A DNA stretch of 64,000 nucleotides from Gluconacetobacter tumulisoli (lineage in GTDB: Bacteria; Pseudomonadota; Alphaproteobacteria; Acetobacterales; Acetobacteraceae). Positions 43,153 through 52,106 of this stretch are shown here, piece by piece. The stretch covers positions 124,001 through 188,000 of the forward strand of contig NZ_JABEQM010000002.1 in assembly GCF_014174155.1 (NCBI RefSeq), read 5' to 3'. A model generated the notes under the pieces. That model was not told the DNA's origin. It did not search any database and saw only the letters and a list, made by a program, of their open reading frames with translations. Each line of letters starts with the position of its first letter. Position 1 is the stretch's first letter. The position numbers and the translations under genes were made by a program.

Positions 43153-43989
43153 TTATGCTTCCCCCGGCGCTTCGCCACGCGCACCGGCCGCATCGAACGC
43201 GCGGATAACCGGCAGCAGGTCGGCGACGCTGTCGATCACGGCATGGGCGCCGGCCGTGCGCAGCGTGTCATGGGCCCGGGCACGCCGATCGGCGAATTCC
43301 GCCGCATCCATCGCCCGGATCTCGTCCTCGGTGCAGCCGAAGCTGTTTCCGCTGACCGCGACGCCGACGGTCCATGCGCCGGCCGCAAGGCCCTCGCCGA
43401 TGCCGACGCCGGTATCGTCGACCTTGACCACCCGCGACGCCGGCCAGACATCCAGGTCGATCATCGCGCGCCACATCATCATCGGGCTGGGCCGGCCCTG
43501 CGGGGTGTCGCCGGTGCACACCACGCAGTCGGCCGCGAACCCCTGGGCGCGGGCCAGCGGAATGATTTCGGCCATGATCTCGTGCGTGTAGCCGGTCGTC
43601 GACCCGATGCGCAGGCCCATCGCCCGCAACCGGGCCACGACGTCCGCCGCCCCGGGGATCAGCGTCGCGTACCGCCGCGCCGCCGCGACGTTGCGGGGCA
43701 GAAACATGGCATACAGCGCGTCGATCTCCGCCTCGCCCGGCGGGGTACCGTGCCGGGCGGTCCAGGCGGCACGGATGCGCGGCTGCGCCAGCAGGGCGGC
43801 GATATGCGGGCGCTTGGCCATCCCCATCGGAACCCGCGCCTCGGCGATGGAGATCTCGACCCCGAAGGCGGCAAAGGTCTCGACGAAGGCCCCCATCGGC
43901 GCGCACGACCCGTAATCGATGACCGTCCCGGCCCAGTCGAACACCACCGCGCGCAGGTGCGCCAGCGGCCTCTCCCTCGCCGGGATCAC
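43153..43989 (-). CDS. phnX: Phosphonoacetaldehyde hydrolase
   Basis: 278 aa. HAD-superfamily enzyme that cleaves phosphonoacetaldehyde to acetaldehyde and phosphate during 2-aminoethylphosphonate use. Motif I is VVFDWAGTVIDYG (nucleophile D18); the Schiff-base lysine region is PMGMAKRPHIAALL; motif III region TGYTHEIMAEIIPLA and GDTPQGRPSPMM; acidic pair in VKVDDTGVGIGEG. Starts at GTG 43989 with GGAGACGGGTC upstream. The transaminase PhnW that would supply its substrate is not in the window. It is divergent from a LysR regulator, with an inverted-repeat operator candidate between them. Confidence 0.93.
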   Translation of the reverse strand: MIPARERPLAHLRAVVFDWAGTVIDYGSCAPMGAFVETFAAFGVEISIAEARVPMGMAKRPHIAALLAQPRIRAAWTARHGTPPGEAEIDALYAMFLPRNVAAARRYATLIPGAADVVARLRAMGLRIGSTTGYTHEIMAEIIPLARAQGFAADCVVCTGDTPQGRPSPMMMWRAMIDLDVWPASRVVKVDDTGVGIGEGLAAGAWTVGVAVSGNSFGCTEDEIRAMDAAEFADRRARAHDTLRTAGAHAVIDSVADLLPVIRAFDAAGARGEAPGEA

Positions 43990-44140
43990 GACCCGTCTCC
44001 CCGACGCCCGCGCCGCCGGATGCGGACGCGCGCCGCGCCGGAGCTGTGATGGAAAAGGACGCGACGCCGGACCATGCGTGTTCTCCCTGCCTGGCCTTGA
44101 TTCTGCCTGGCCCTTGATGCCCGACTCCGTTTAATTTATG

Positions 44141-44171
44141 AAATCGATAATGATTATATTAGTATCGATTT
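44141..44171. promoter_or_regulatory. Inverted repeat between phnX and lysR
   Basis: AAATCGATA (44141-44149) and TATCGATTT (44163-44171) form perfect 9-base arms around 13 AT-rich bases. It lies 21 bases before the lysR ATG. LysR-type regulators bind dyads of this kind between divergent genes, so it is a strong operator candidate. Confidence 0.55.
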
Positions 44172-44192
44172 AATTTATAATCTGGTGGACCC

Positions 44193-45164
44193 ATGCAATA
44201 TGTCCAGCTTCGCGCCTTCCACGCCGTGGCGGAACATGGCGGCTTTTCCCGCGCGGCCGAGGCGCTGGGCCTGACCCAGCCGGCCATTTCCGACCAGGTC
44301 CGCCGGCTGGAACAGGAATTCGGCGTCGCCCTGTTCCATCGCAAGGGACGGATGGTCGAACCCACCGACCTCGGCCGCCGCCTGCTGTCGACCACGCGGC
44401 AGCTCTTCGCATGCGAACAGAACGCCCGCACCCTGCTGTCCTCGGCGGGGGCGCTGACCCTGGGCACGCTGGCAGTGGTGGCGGACGCGCCGGACCTGGC
44501 GGTCAAGCTGATCGCGGCGTTCCGCGCGGCCCATCCGAACGTCACCGTGTCGCTGTCCATCGCGAACGCCGAATCCTGCGTCACGCGGGTACTGGACAGC
44601 AGCGCCGACGCCGCGGTCACCGCCGCCCCGCCGATCGACGGCCGCGTGATGGGGATGGAACTGCGCCGCGAACGGCTGATGGCGCTGGCCCCACGGGACC
44701 TCGCCCTGCCGGAGGGCGGCCTGCGCCTGTCCGACTTCGCCGCCCACGGCGTCATTTTTCGCGAGAGCCGCTCGCTGACGCAACGCCTGCTGGCGTCGGA
44801 ACTGGCCCGGCATGGATTGCAGGTCACGCCCGCCATCCTGGTCGAGGGCCGCGAGGCCCTGGTCGAGGCGGTGGCGCAGCGCCTGGGCATCGGCGTCATC
44901 GCGCCCAGCGAATTCCCCGGCCATCCCGGCGTGCGCCTGGCACCGATCGCGGACATGGAGGCCGAGATGATCGAACATCTGGTCGCCCTGGCCGACACCC
45001 CCCGCACCCGGGCGGTCGACGCCCTGTTCGCGCTGGCCGCGCCGCCTTCCCTCGCGCTCACGAACGGATCGGAACAATCCGAGGGCAGGGAGGAAGCGGC
45101 ATGTCCGGTCCCGGGATGTGACGAAGCTTCCGCGCGTAACACGGTGGCTGCCGGGACAAAATGA
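44193..45164 (+). CDS. LysR-family transcriptional regulator
   Basis: 323 aa. HTH at residues 1-60: MQYVQLRAFHAVAEHGGFSR, AAEALGLTQPAISDQVRRLE, QEFGVALFHRKGRMVEPTDLG. The remainder is the LysR_substrate binding domain with the usual hinge. GGTGGACCC precedes ATG 44193. Divergent from phnX across an inverted repeat; the classic LysR arrangement suggests control of phnX and perhaps the TonB receptor. Relatives with phnX neighbours regulate aminoethylphosphonate use. The last ~20 residues run beyond the usual domain end. Confidence 0.92.
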   Translation: MQYVQLRAFHAVAEHGGFSRAAEALGLTQPAISDQVRRLEQEFGVALFHRKGRMVEPTDLGRRLLSTTRQLFACEQNARTLLSSAGALTLGTLAVVADAPDLAVKLIAAFRAAHPNVTVSLSIANAESCVTRVLDSSADAAVTAAPPIDGRVMGMELRRERLMALAPRDLALPEGGLRLSDFAAHGVIFRESRSLTQRLLASELARHGLQVTPAILVEGREALVEAVAQRLGIGVIAPSEFPGHPGVRLAPIADMEAEMIEHLVALADTPRTRAVDALFALAAPPSLALTNGSEQSEGREEAACPVPGCDEASARNTVAAGTK

Positions 45165-45179
45165 AAAGCGGGAGCCCCT

Positions 45180-46589
45180 TCAGGACGCCACGACCCGAAG
45201 GCCGCCTGATGCAGAGACGGCAGGAGAGCCGCCTCCCCCATCGTTCGACACGCGCGCCGCCTGCGGTCCTTTGGCCGTCCAGCGGTTTTCGGGAACCGGC
45301 AGGCCCAGATGGCCCCGAAGGGTGTCCTGTTCGTAGTCCGTCTTGAAAAGACCGCGCTGCTGGAGGATCGGAATGACGCGTTCGCGGAATAGCGTGAAAT
45401 CGTGGGAAGCCGACACACGGATATTGAATCCGTCGGCGGCGCCGTCGCGGAACCAGCGCTCAATCTCGTCCGCGACCGTCTCCGCCGATCCGACGAAGGA
45501 AAGGCGCCAGGTCCCGTAGCGCTCGGCGGCCTGCCGCAGCGTGAATCCATTCGTCCGGACGCCACGCAGGATACGCTCGGCATGCCCCTTGTAGCTGTTG
45601 AGCGTCAGACCACTGACGTCCGGGAATGGCCCGTCAATCGGATATTGACGGAAATCGTGATAATTGAAGGCACGGCCAAGCGCGACGAGCTTCTGCTCGA
45701 TCGTGATGTCCCCGACGCGCGCCTGGGCGATGGCCTGCGCTTCCTCGTCGGTATCCGCGATGATCGGCGCGATGCCGGGCAGAACGGTGATCAGGTCCGG
45801 ATCGCGGCCGGCGGCCTGCGCCCTGCGCTTCAAATCCTGGTAGTAGTCGCGGGCGCCGTCGAAATCCTCGACGCCGGCGAAGGTCACGTCTGCGATTTCC
45901 GCGCCGAGCTGCCGCCCGTCATTGCTGTCGCCCGCCTGGAAGATCACCGGATAGCCCTGCCTCGAACGGCTCAAGGCGAGCGGGCCGGCGACGGACAGGA
46001 ACTCGCCCTTGTGGTTCAAGGCATGCTGCTTGGATTTGTCCAGGAAGATGCCCCTCTCCTTGTCGCGGGGAAAGGCATCGTCCTCGTAGCTGTCCCACAA
46101 TCCCTTGACGACTTCGACGAACTCCTTCGCGCGGCGATAGCGGACGGCGTGATCCAGGTGCTTGTCGTGTCCGTAATTCCGGGCTGCCCCTTCAAGCCCG
46201 GTGGTCACGACGTTCCAGCCCGCCCGGCCACGGCTGATATGGTCGAGCGAGCCGAACAGCCGCGCGACATTGTAGGGTTCCCAATAGGTGGTGGTCAGCG
46301 TGCCGACCAGGCCGATCTTCGACGTCGAGACGGCCAGCGCCGACAGAAGCGTCAGCGGCTCCAGACGGTTGAGGAAATGCGGCGCCGTATCGGGCGTGAT
46401 GAACGGGCTGTCGACGATGAAGACGAGATCGAATTTCGCTTCCTCCGCCAGCCGGGCATTCCGGATATACCAGTCGATATCGATGCTGGCGTCGGATTGC
46501 AGATCCGGACGGCGCCACAGGGAGAAATCGGTGCCCACACCCGCCAGGATGGCGCCGAGCTTGAGGGTGCGCCGCTTGGAGTGGCTCAT
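45180..46589 (-). CDS. LLM-class flavin monooxygenase, NtaA/SnaA/DszA group
   Basis: 469 aa. Luciferase-like monooxygenase of the larger NtaA/SnaA/DszA (dibenzothiophene-sulfone, nitrilotriacetate) subgroup: KLGAILAGVGTDFSLWRRPD start, GRAGWNVVTTGLEGAARNYG, YRRAKEFVEVVKGLWDSYED and PVIFQAGDSNDGRQLGAEIAD (FMN region). Such enzymes use reduced FMN from a separate reductase to attack C-S or C-N bonds. The C-terminal 40 residues (SNDGGGGSPAV..) are Gly/Ala-rich. GAGGAAGGCCATC precedes ATG 46589. It lies 15 bases from the convergent lysR stop and is divergent from the flavoprotein pair. Confidence 0.9.
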   Translation of the reverse strand: MSHSKRRTLKLGAILAGVGTDFSLWRRPDLQSDASIDIDWYIRNARLAEEAKFDLVFIVDSPFITPDTAPHFLNRLEPLTLLSALAVSTSKIGLVGTLTTTYWEPYNVARLFGSLDHISRGRAGWNVVTTGLEGAARNYGHDKHLDHAVRYRRAKEFVEVVKGLWDSYEDDAFPRDKERGIFLDKSKQHALNHKGEFLSVAGPLALSRSRQGYPVIFQAGDSNDGRQLGAEIADVTFAGVEDFDGARDYYQDLKRRAQAAGRDPDLITVLPGIAPIIADTDEEAQAIAQARVGDITIEQKLVALGRAFNYHDFRQYPIDGPFPDVSGLTLNSYKGHAERILRGVRTNGFTLRQAAERYGTWRLSFVGSAETVADEIERWFRDGAADGFNIRVSASHDFTLFRERVIPILQQRGLFKTDYEQDTLRGHLGLPVPENRWTAKGPQAARVSNDGGGGSPAVSASGGLRVVAS

Positions 46590-47048
46590 GATGGCCTTCC
46601 TCGAATGCTGTGATGGGTCGTCAGGCGCCGATCTTTCGATCTCCGCCTTCCCGCCGCCAGCAAAAAATATTCAATCGATCCATGTGGAAATCAAAACCAT
46701 CGGGACGAACTCAGGACTAAAATTTAAGAATATAAAATCGACGTGCAAAGAAAACTCGCTTGCGAGGGAACCGACCCTCATACGACGTTCGCCGACATCT
46801 GCCGGAGTCTTCAAGGAGCGCCTGCGTTGTTTCCGTCTTCGGCCAGGTTCCGCCCGGGAAAGGCATCGGTGCATATCTATGGGGGCCAGCCAACAGCGAC
46901 GTGCCGGGAACGCGCCGGATGCACGATGGCGCGACCGGCATGTGCGTCCTGCAGGGTTAGGGATATCCGGGAACGTACGTCCTCCCTCCGGCGGTCCGCG
47001 CATGGCGTTGCCCGGCGCCCACATCGATTTCTCAGGATATGACAGGAC
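46590..47048. other. Divergent intergenic region
   Basis: About 460 bases between the LLM gene (minus) and the flavoprotein (plus). No gene is supported; 46680-46760 is AT-rich and is the most likely promoter zone. I looked for SAM/sulfur riboswitch patterns and saw none I would defend. Confidence 0.5.
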
Positions 47049-48644
47049 ATGAAGGCAATAGACGCGGACGTTCTGGTCGTCGGTGGCGGCATGGCCGCGG
47101 GCTGGGCGGCCATTTCCGCCGCGAAGACGGGTGCTTCGGTGGTCGTGGTGGACAAGGGCTTCATGGGGACGAGCGGCGTCACCGCCCCGGCCGGGCCGAA
47201 CCATTGGTGGGTTCCCCCCGACACGGCACAGCGCGAAGCGGCCATCCGACGACGGCTTGAAACCGCGTTCGGCCTGGCGGATCCGGAATGGATGGAACGG
47301 ATCATCGACATCACCTGGCGATCCATCCCCGAACTGGACCCCTATTACCCGTTTTCGGGCGACGGCAAGGGGGGCCTCTTCCGTTCCGGCCTGCGCGGGC
47401 CGGAATATGTGCGGGCACTGCGCCGTTACGCGACGGACCTGGGCGTGCGCGTGCTCGACCATCACCCGGTTCTGGAACTTCTGGGGCGGCGGGATGGCTC
47501 GGTCGGCGGCGCGGGCGGCTACGACCGCCTGGGCGGCGTATCATGGCGCGCCCGCGCCGGGGCGGTGATCCTGGCGACCGGAGGCTGCGGCTTTCGCTCC
47601 GGCCTGATCGGCAGTTATTCCAATACCGGCGACGGCTACCTGATGGGCGTGGAGGCCGGCGCGGACCTGTCCGGCATGGAATTCTGCGTGTCCTATTCCA
47701 TTTCCCCGGCCTGGCTGAGCACGCGGACGCTTCCCTATACCGGCGCACGCTATTACGACGCCTCGGGCGCGGAGATCGACGTTCCGGCCGGGGCGAACCG
47801 CACCCGCGAACATCTGCTCGTCCTTGCGGACGCATTTCGCGCCGGACCGGTCCATGCGGATCTGCACGAGGCGCCGAAGGCGCTGCGGGGGGTGGTGCGC
47901 CAGATCCAGCCGGCGACGGTCGCGGCCTTCGAACGCCGGGGGCTGGACATGTTTCGTGACCGGTTCGAGGTGAAGCTGTTCGGCGAAGGCACGATCCGCG
48001 GCACCGGGGGCTTGCGGATCGTCGATACGGGCTGCGCGACATCGGTGCCCGGGCTTTTCGCGGCAGGAGACGCCGCCACGCGCGAGCATATCGCCGGCGC
48101 GACGAGCGGCGGCGGCGCACAGAACGCCGCCTGGGCGCTCTCGTCCGGCGTCCTGTCGGGCCAGGCCGCCGCCGCCCTGGCGCGCAGGCAGGGCAAGGGG
48201 GCGCCTGACGCGGCGCTGGAACCCCTGGGGCGGGCGGGGCTGCGGCCGGCGGGCGGCAGTCGCGCGGTCGACCGGAAAGCCCTCCAGAAGGCCGCCGGAG
48301 ACGAAATCCTCGATCTCGACAAGGCGTTGCGGCGCCGCGCGGACGGGCTGGAAGCCTCGGCACGGACGCTTGAGGACGGATGGACGGAGATCAGCCAGCA
48401 CCTGCGCGGCGACGGGCGCGACGCGGTTGCGGCCCGCGAGACGGCGGCGATGGTCGCCACGGCCCGCTGGTGCAACGCCGCCGCCCTCGCCCGGACCGAG
48501 AGCCGTGGCATGCATGTGCGTGAGGATTTTCCACGGACCGATCCGCGCCTGGCCTGTCGCCAGATCGTGGGCGGGCTCGATCGGATCCGGATCCGGCCCG
48601 ATGGCGCGCGCCAGGAAAAAACCGGGGGGAAGACAATCGGATGA
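47049..48644 (+). CDS. FAD-dependent oxidoreductase, AprA/fumarate-reductase-like
   Basis: 531 aa. FAD-binding Rossmann motif DADVLVVGGGMAAGWAAISA, then the flavoprotein features of the succinate dehydrogenase/fumarate reductase/adenylylsulfate reductase family: the TSGVTAPAGPNHWW region (catalytic neighbourhood), ILATGGCGFRSGLIGSYSNT, AAGDAATREHIAGATSGGGA near the FAD C-terminal loop. The following gene is a ferredoxin with ATGA overlap, so the two look like an AprAB-type pair; the neighbours handle organosulfur. It probably reduces or oxidises a sulfur species with electrons through the ferredoxin. CAGGAC precedes the ATG. Confidence 0.82.
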   Translation: MKAIDADVLVVGGGMAAGWAAISAAKTGASVVVVDKGFMGTSGVTAPAGPNHWWVPPDTAQREAAIRRRLETAFGLADPEWMERIIDITWRSIPELDPYYPFSGDGKGGLFRSGLRGPEYVRALRRYATDLGVRVLDHHPVLELLGRRDGSVGGAGGYDRLGGVSWRARAGAVILATGGCGFRSGLIGSYSNTGDGYLMGVEAGADLSGMEFCVSYSISPAWLSTRTLPYTGARYYDASGAEIDVPAGANRTREHLLVLADAFRAGPVHADLHEAPKALRGVVRQIQPATVAAFERRGLDMFRDRFEVKLFGEGTIRGTGGLRIVDTGCATSVPGLFAAGDAATREHIAGATSGGGAQNAAWALSSGVLSGQAAAALARRQGKGAPDAALEPLGRAGLRPAGGSRAVDRKALQKAAGDEILDLDKALRRRADGLEASARTLEDGWTEISQHLRGDGRDAVAARETAAMVATARWCNAAALARTESRGMHVREDFPRTDPRLACRQIVGGLDRIRIRPDGARQEKTGGKTIG

Positions 48645-49093
48645 TCGAAGACATTCTTTCGGAACGCTGCACCGGCTGCAACGCATGCGTCGTCGCCTGT
48701 CCCGACCATGTGCTGGATCCGGGCGTGGCCGATGGGCCGCCGGTCATCGCCCGTGTCGAGCAGTGCCAGACCTGCTTCCTCTGCGAACTCCATTGCGCGC
48801 ATGACGCCATCTATGTCGCGGTGGAAGGTCCCGGGGCCGGGACCACGCTCCATCATCCTGAGGCGCTGATCGGGCGTCTTCGCCACGATTACGGCTGGGA
48901 CGGCAGCACCAGCGACCCCTTGCGCGACTTCTGGCAACTGGGGCCGCTGTTGCGAGAGGGGCTGGAGATATCGGCTGCACGCCATGCTCGCCGGCAGACG
49001 CGCGCGCTGAAGGAGGCAGGAACAGGACAGGAGGGAGACGACGCCGCCGGTTATCCCCCAGCGAAGGCGGTGACGGACGACCCGACGGCATGA
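48641..49093 (+). CDS. Two-cluster [4Fe-4S] ferredoxin
   Basis: 150 aa. Two cysteine sets: CTGCNACVVACP (residues ~10-21) and CQTCFLCELHC (residues ~42-52), each C-x2-C-x2-C-x3-C, binding two [4Fe-4S] clusters. It is coupled to the flavoprotein by ATGA (48641-48644) and is comparable to AprB or to the ferredoxin subunit of other flavoprotein pairs. The C-terminal ~70 residues are Asp/Gly-rich and unlike AprB. Electron donor or acceptor for the flavoprotein. Confidence 0.88.
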   Translation: MIEDILSERCTGCNACVVACPDHVLDPGVADGPPVIARVEQCQTCFLCELHCAHDAIYVAVEGPGAGTTLHHPEALIGRLRHDYGWDGSTSDPLRDFWQLGPLLREGLEISAARHARRQTRALKEAGTGQEGDDAAGYPPAKAVTDDPTA

Positions 49094-49839
49094 TGCGCGC
49101 ACCCGGATCAGGCTGGCACAGTCGACGGCAATGGCCCCCATCACCCTGGTCGTCGGTAACCGGCGCGGGCTGATCGATTCCCGCCTCAAGACGACCGGCC
49201 GGCAGCAGAGCCTTTCATACCGGATCCAACGGGCTTCTCGCGGCTGGCGCACCGCCGATCGGCACGTGACGATAAAGGCCATCGTTGAAGACGAGCCGAG
49301 AAGATGTCGCCAGACAAAGCAGACTCTTCGGCATACACGATTGTTCCAACCCGGTCGCGCCACGACAAGCACGACCGCTCACCAGGTGCAGCACGATCAT
49401 CCTGACAGCGCGATCTTCGCCCCTGGCCGGCGATGCGTTCCGACATCTCCGGTAACTGCCATTTTCCGGCAGATGACAGTCATATATGGCGTTGTCCGTC
49501 GTAACGGCAGTTGCCGATCGCCTTCTTGATTCAACGGCTTGTTTCGCAATGCGGTACCATCGTCCGCGCGAGTGTCGTTGACATATTAATAACCACAAAC
49601 ATTCGTGTAATTTTTTCTCGCATGACATTTTCACTCATGCGCACGATATTTTCCCGACAACGCGCTTCACGCATGTTCACGTAAATCCAGACGGTACCCA
49701 CCATCATGACGCCAGGTAACGCGGGGCAGTGTCCGATCAAGGCGCCGCTGAGGCCGTGTAACGCGGCCGCTACGAGCGTGCACAGCTTGATGTTGACGGG
49801 CGATGCGCCCGAGTATTTCGATCCGGGACACAATATTCG
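49094..49839. other. Long intergenic stretch before the TonB receptor
   Basis: About 750 bases. Frames on both strands lack ribosome sites and protein-like composition. From 49560 it is AT-richer than its flanks. It carries an imperfect inverted repeat (GGTAACTGCC near 49450 and GGCAGTTGCC near 49506, separated by about 45 bases). It may be a decayed gene or a regulatory region of the receptor. Confidence 0.45.
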
Positions 49840-52083
49840 ATGACAGAAGACACAAGACAGGCAACAATCAGGCGAGTGAACGGGGCGACGTCCGCGTTCG
49901 TGGCTGGCCTGATTGCGTCCGCGTCCGCCCATGCCGAAAATCTCCCCACCCGCAAGATACCGGCCCCTCATGCCGGCCAGTCAGCGCGTCCGGCACCGCA
50001 TCCCGCCACCTCGCAACCGCCATCCGCCAGGTCTGCGGTGCCTGCGGCAAACGTCGTTCCAGCGCCTGAGACGATCAGCGTCCGCGCCAGCGCGCGCACG
50101 CCGCGCCTGGCCGCCGCGGTTCCATTGGGTGCCTTGGGTGCGCGCTCGGAACTCGACACGCCCTTTGCCATCAGTTCCGTCTCGGCGGCGAAGATGGAGC
50201 AGCTTCAGGCCGCCGATATCAACGACGTGTTTCGCTCGGAACCCGGCGTGCAGGAAAACTCCAATGGCGGATCCACCGCGTCGGGCGCCAGCTTCCGCGT
50301 GCGCGGCCTCAGCCTGGACTGGAGTAACGGGTACAAGATCGACGGCATGGCGATCCCATATTGGTATATCGACCTGCCGATGGCGAATTTCGAACGCCTG
50401 CAACTGACCAAGGGCGCGTCCGCCTTCATGTACGGGTTCGGTTCGCCCGGGGGCGTTCTGGATTTCCAGCTCAAGAAACCGGTCGAGGAACGCAAGCTGA
50501 CGCTCGAGGCGGGCTATCGTACCGATGCGGTGTTCCGCCAGATGCTCGACACCGGCGGGTCTTTTGATCGCGCGCATCGCTTCACCTATCGCCTCGTATT
50601 CGGCAACGAGGTGGGCAATCAGTATAACAGCAGCTTCATGCGCAACACATCGGTATCGTTTTCGACGCGCGCGCAGATTACCGATAATTTCTCCTGGCAT
50701 TTCGACGCATTCTACGATGCCAGCCTGCAGAAGGACATGGTCAACGGCGTCGCCGTCAGTTCAAGCGCCATCGGCCCGAACTTCAATTATCTTGCGCCGA
50801 TCAGCGGACGAGCACCATTCGGCGCACCCGGCTCCTGGAAAACGAACGACGTCAAGGTGTTCCGCACCGGATTTGACTGGAATTTCGCGCCTGGCTGGCG
50901 CGCCGGCATCGCCTATGGCTATACCCACCTCGACGAACGCTTTCCATCGAACCAGGTGACGTTCACGAGTACGAATGGCGACTATTTCTCCCGCGCGTTC
51001 GAACAGGATCGCGTTCTGGGTTATCATCAGGTCGACGCCTCGACCGAGGGACATTTCCAGACTGGCCCGCTCAAACATGACGTGCTGATCGGGATCACAT
51101 GGGAACGGCAGGATTTCGCCGCCGATGCGACAGCCGGCCTGCTGGGTCCGACCGAATACGGAAACATCCATTCCGATCGGCCATCCATCACGGATGCGAC
51201 GAATTTCACTCCGCATCTGTATCATTATCTCGACAATGTGCAGGTGGCGCCTTTCTGGACAGACACGATCAGCTGGCGCAAATGGTCGCTGCTCGCCGGC
51301 GCTCGCTATACGGACTACCAGGAAAACGATTTTTCGACCTCAGGCGCACAGACCGCTGCCCGCCGGAATAATCCCGTAACCCCGATCGTCTCGTTGTCCT
51401 ACAAGGTCGATCCCGGCATCAACGCCTATTTCTCCTATGTCGAGGCAATGCAGACCGGCGGCATCGGCGGTCCCACCAACGTCAACTACATGCAGGTCTT
51501 CGGCCCGATCCGCAGCCAGGAGTACGAGCTCGGGCTGAAGGTGCAAAGACGGATATGGAGCGGCACCGTGGCGTTGTACCGGCTCGACACCGGGTCCGCC
51601 TATACCAACGCGCAGAATTACTACACGCAGGACGGCATTTCCCGTTATCAGGGCGTGGAGGCCGCCGGCGGGGTGCGCGTGACGCGCGACCTCACGCTCA
51701 ACGGCAGCATCACCTACCTCAATGCCTATTATGTATCGGGGCCGGCATCGGTCGTGGACCACAAGCTCGAGGCGGTCGCGCCGTTCCAGGCTTCGTTCGG
51801 CGCGGATTACGCGATCCCGCTGGTGCATGGGCTGAGCGTGAACGGCGGATTCAACTATGTCGGGCCAAGCTGGCTCGACGCCGCGAATACATTCCACCTG
51901 CAATCCTATCTGGTGGGTGATCTGGGCGCATCCTATGTCACGCAGGTCGACAGGCATAAGCTGACCTTCCGCGCGACAGTCAAGAATATCGGCAATGAAC
52001 GCTACTGGGTCAGCCGGGGCAGCTACAACCTGTTCCCCGGCGCGCCACGGACCGTCGTTCTGTCGATGCGTTTCGACCTCTGA
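49840..52083 (+). CDS. TonB-dependent siderophore-type/organosulfur receptor
   Basis: 747 aa. A basic start with a signal (SAFVAGLIASASAHA), then a Pro/Ala-rich stretch, plug domain (SVSAAKMEQLQAADINDVFR, VRGLSLDWSNGYKIDGMAIP, LTKGASAFMYGFGSPGGVLD) and a barrel closing at TVVLSMRFDL. It belongs to the FhuA/FecA-like receptor family by plug pattern. Downstream are LLM and TauD enzymes on the same strand, which suggests it imports a sulfate ester or sulfonate; the P. putida SftP receptor for aromatic sulfates is a precedent. No good ribosome site before ATG 49840. Confidence 0.88.
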   Translation: MTEDTRQATIRRVNGATSAFVAGLIASASAHAENLPTRKIPAPHAGQSARPAPHPATSQPPSARSAVPAANVVPAPETISVRASARTPRLAAAVPLGALGARSELDTPFAISSVSAAKMEQLQAADINDVFRSEPGVQENSNGGSTASGASFRVRGLSLDWSNGYKIDGMAIPYWYIDLPMANFERLQLTKGASAFMYGFGSPGGVLDFQLKKPVEERKLTLEAGYRTDAVFRQMLDTGGSFDRAHRFTYRLVFGNEVGNQYNSSFMRNTSVSFSTRAQITDNFSWHFDAFYDASLQKDMVNGVAVSSSAIGPNFNYLAPISGRAPFGAPGSWKTNDVKVFRTGFDWNFAPGWRAGIAYGYTHLDERFPSNQVTFTSTNGDYFSRAFEQDRVLGYHQVDASTEGHFQTGPLKHDVLIGITWERQDFAADATAGLLGPTEYGNIHSDRPSITDATNFTPHLYHYLDNVQVAPFWTDTISWRKWSLLAGARYTDYQENDFSTSGAQTAARRNNPVTPIVSLSYKVDPGINAYFSYVEAMQTGGIGGPTNVNYMQVFGPIRSQEYELGLKVQRRIWSGTVALYRLDTGSAYTNAQNYYTQDGISRYQGVEAAGGVRVTRDLTLNGSITYLNAYYVSGPASVVDHKLEAVAPFQASFGADYAIPLVHGLSVNGGFNYVGPSWLDAANTFHLQSYLVGDLGASYVTQVDRHKLTFRATVKNIGNERYWVSRGSYNLFPGAPRTVVLSMRFDL

Positions 52084-52106
52084 CTTCAACAGCGAGGAAA
52101 AAACCA

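Noticed and set aside
46590-47048. Possible sulfur-related riboswitch
   Set aside because: I looked for conserved SAM-type cores between the divergent LLM and flavoprotein genes and found no match that I could defend by eye.
49186-49971. Minus-strand frames (about 85 to 146 codons) before the TonB receptor
   Set aside because: They overlap one another, have no ribosome site, no domain and an abnormal composition; treated as non-coding.
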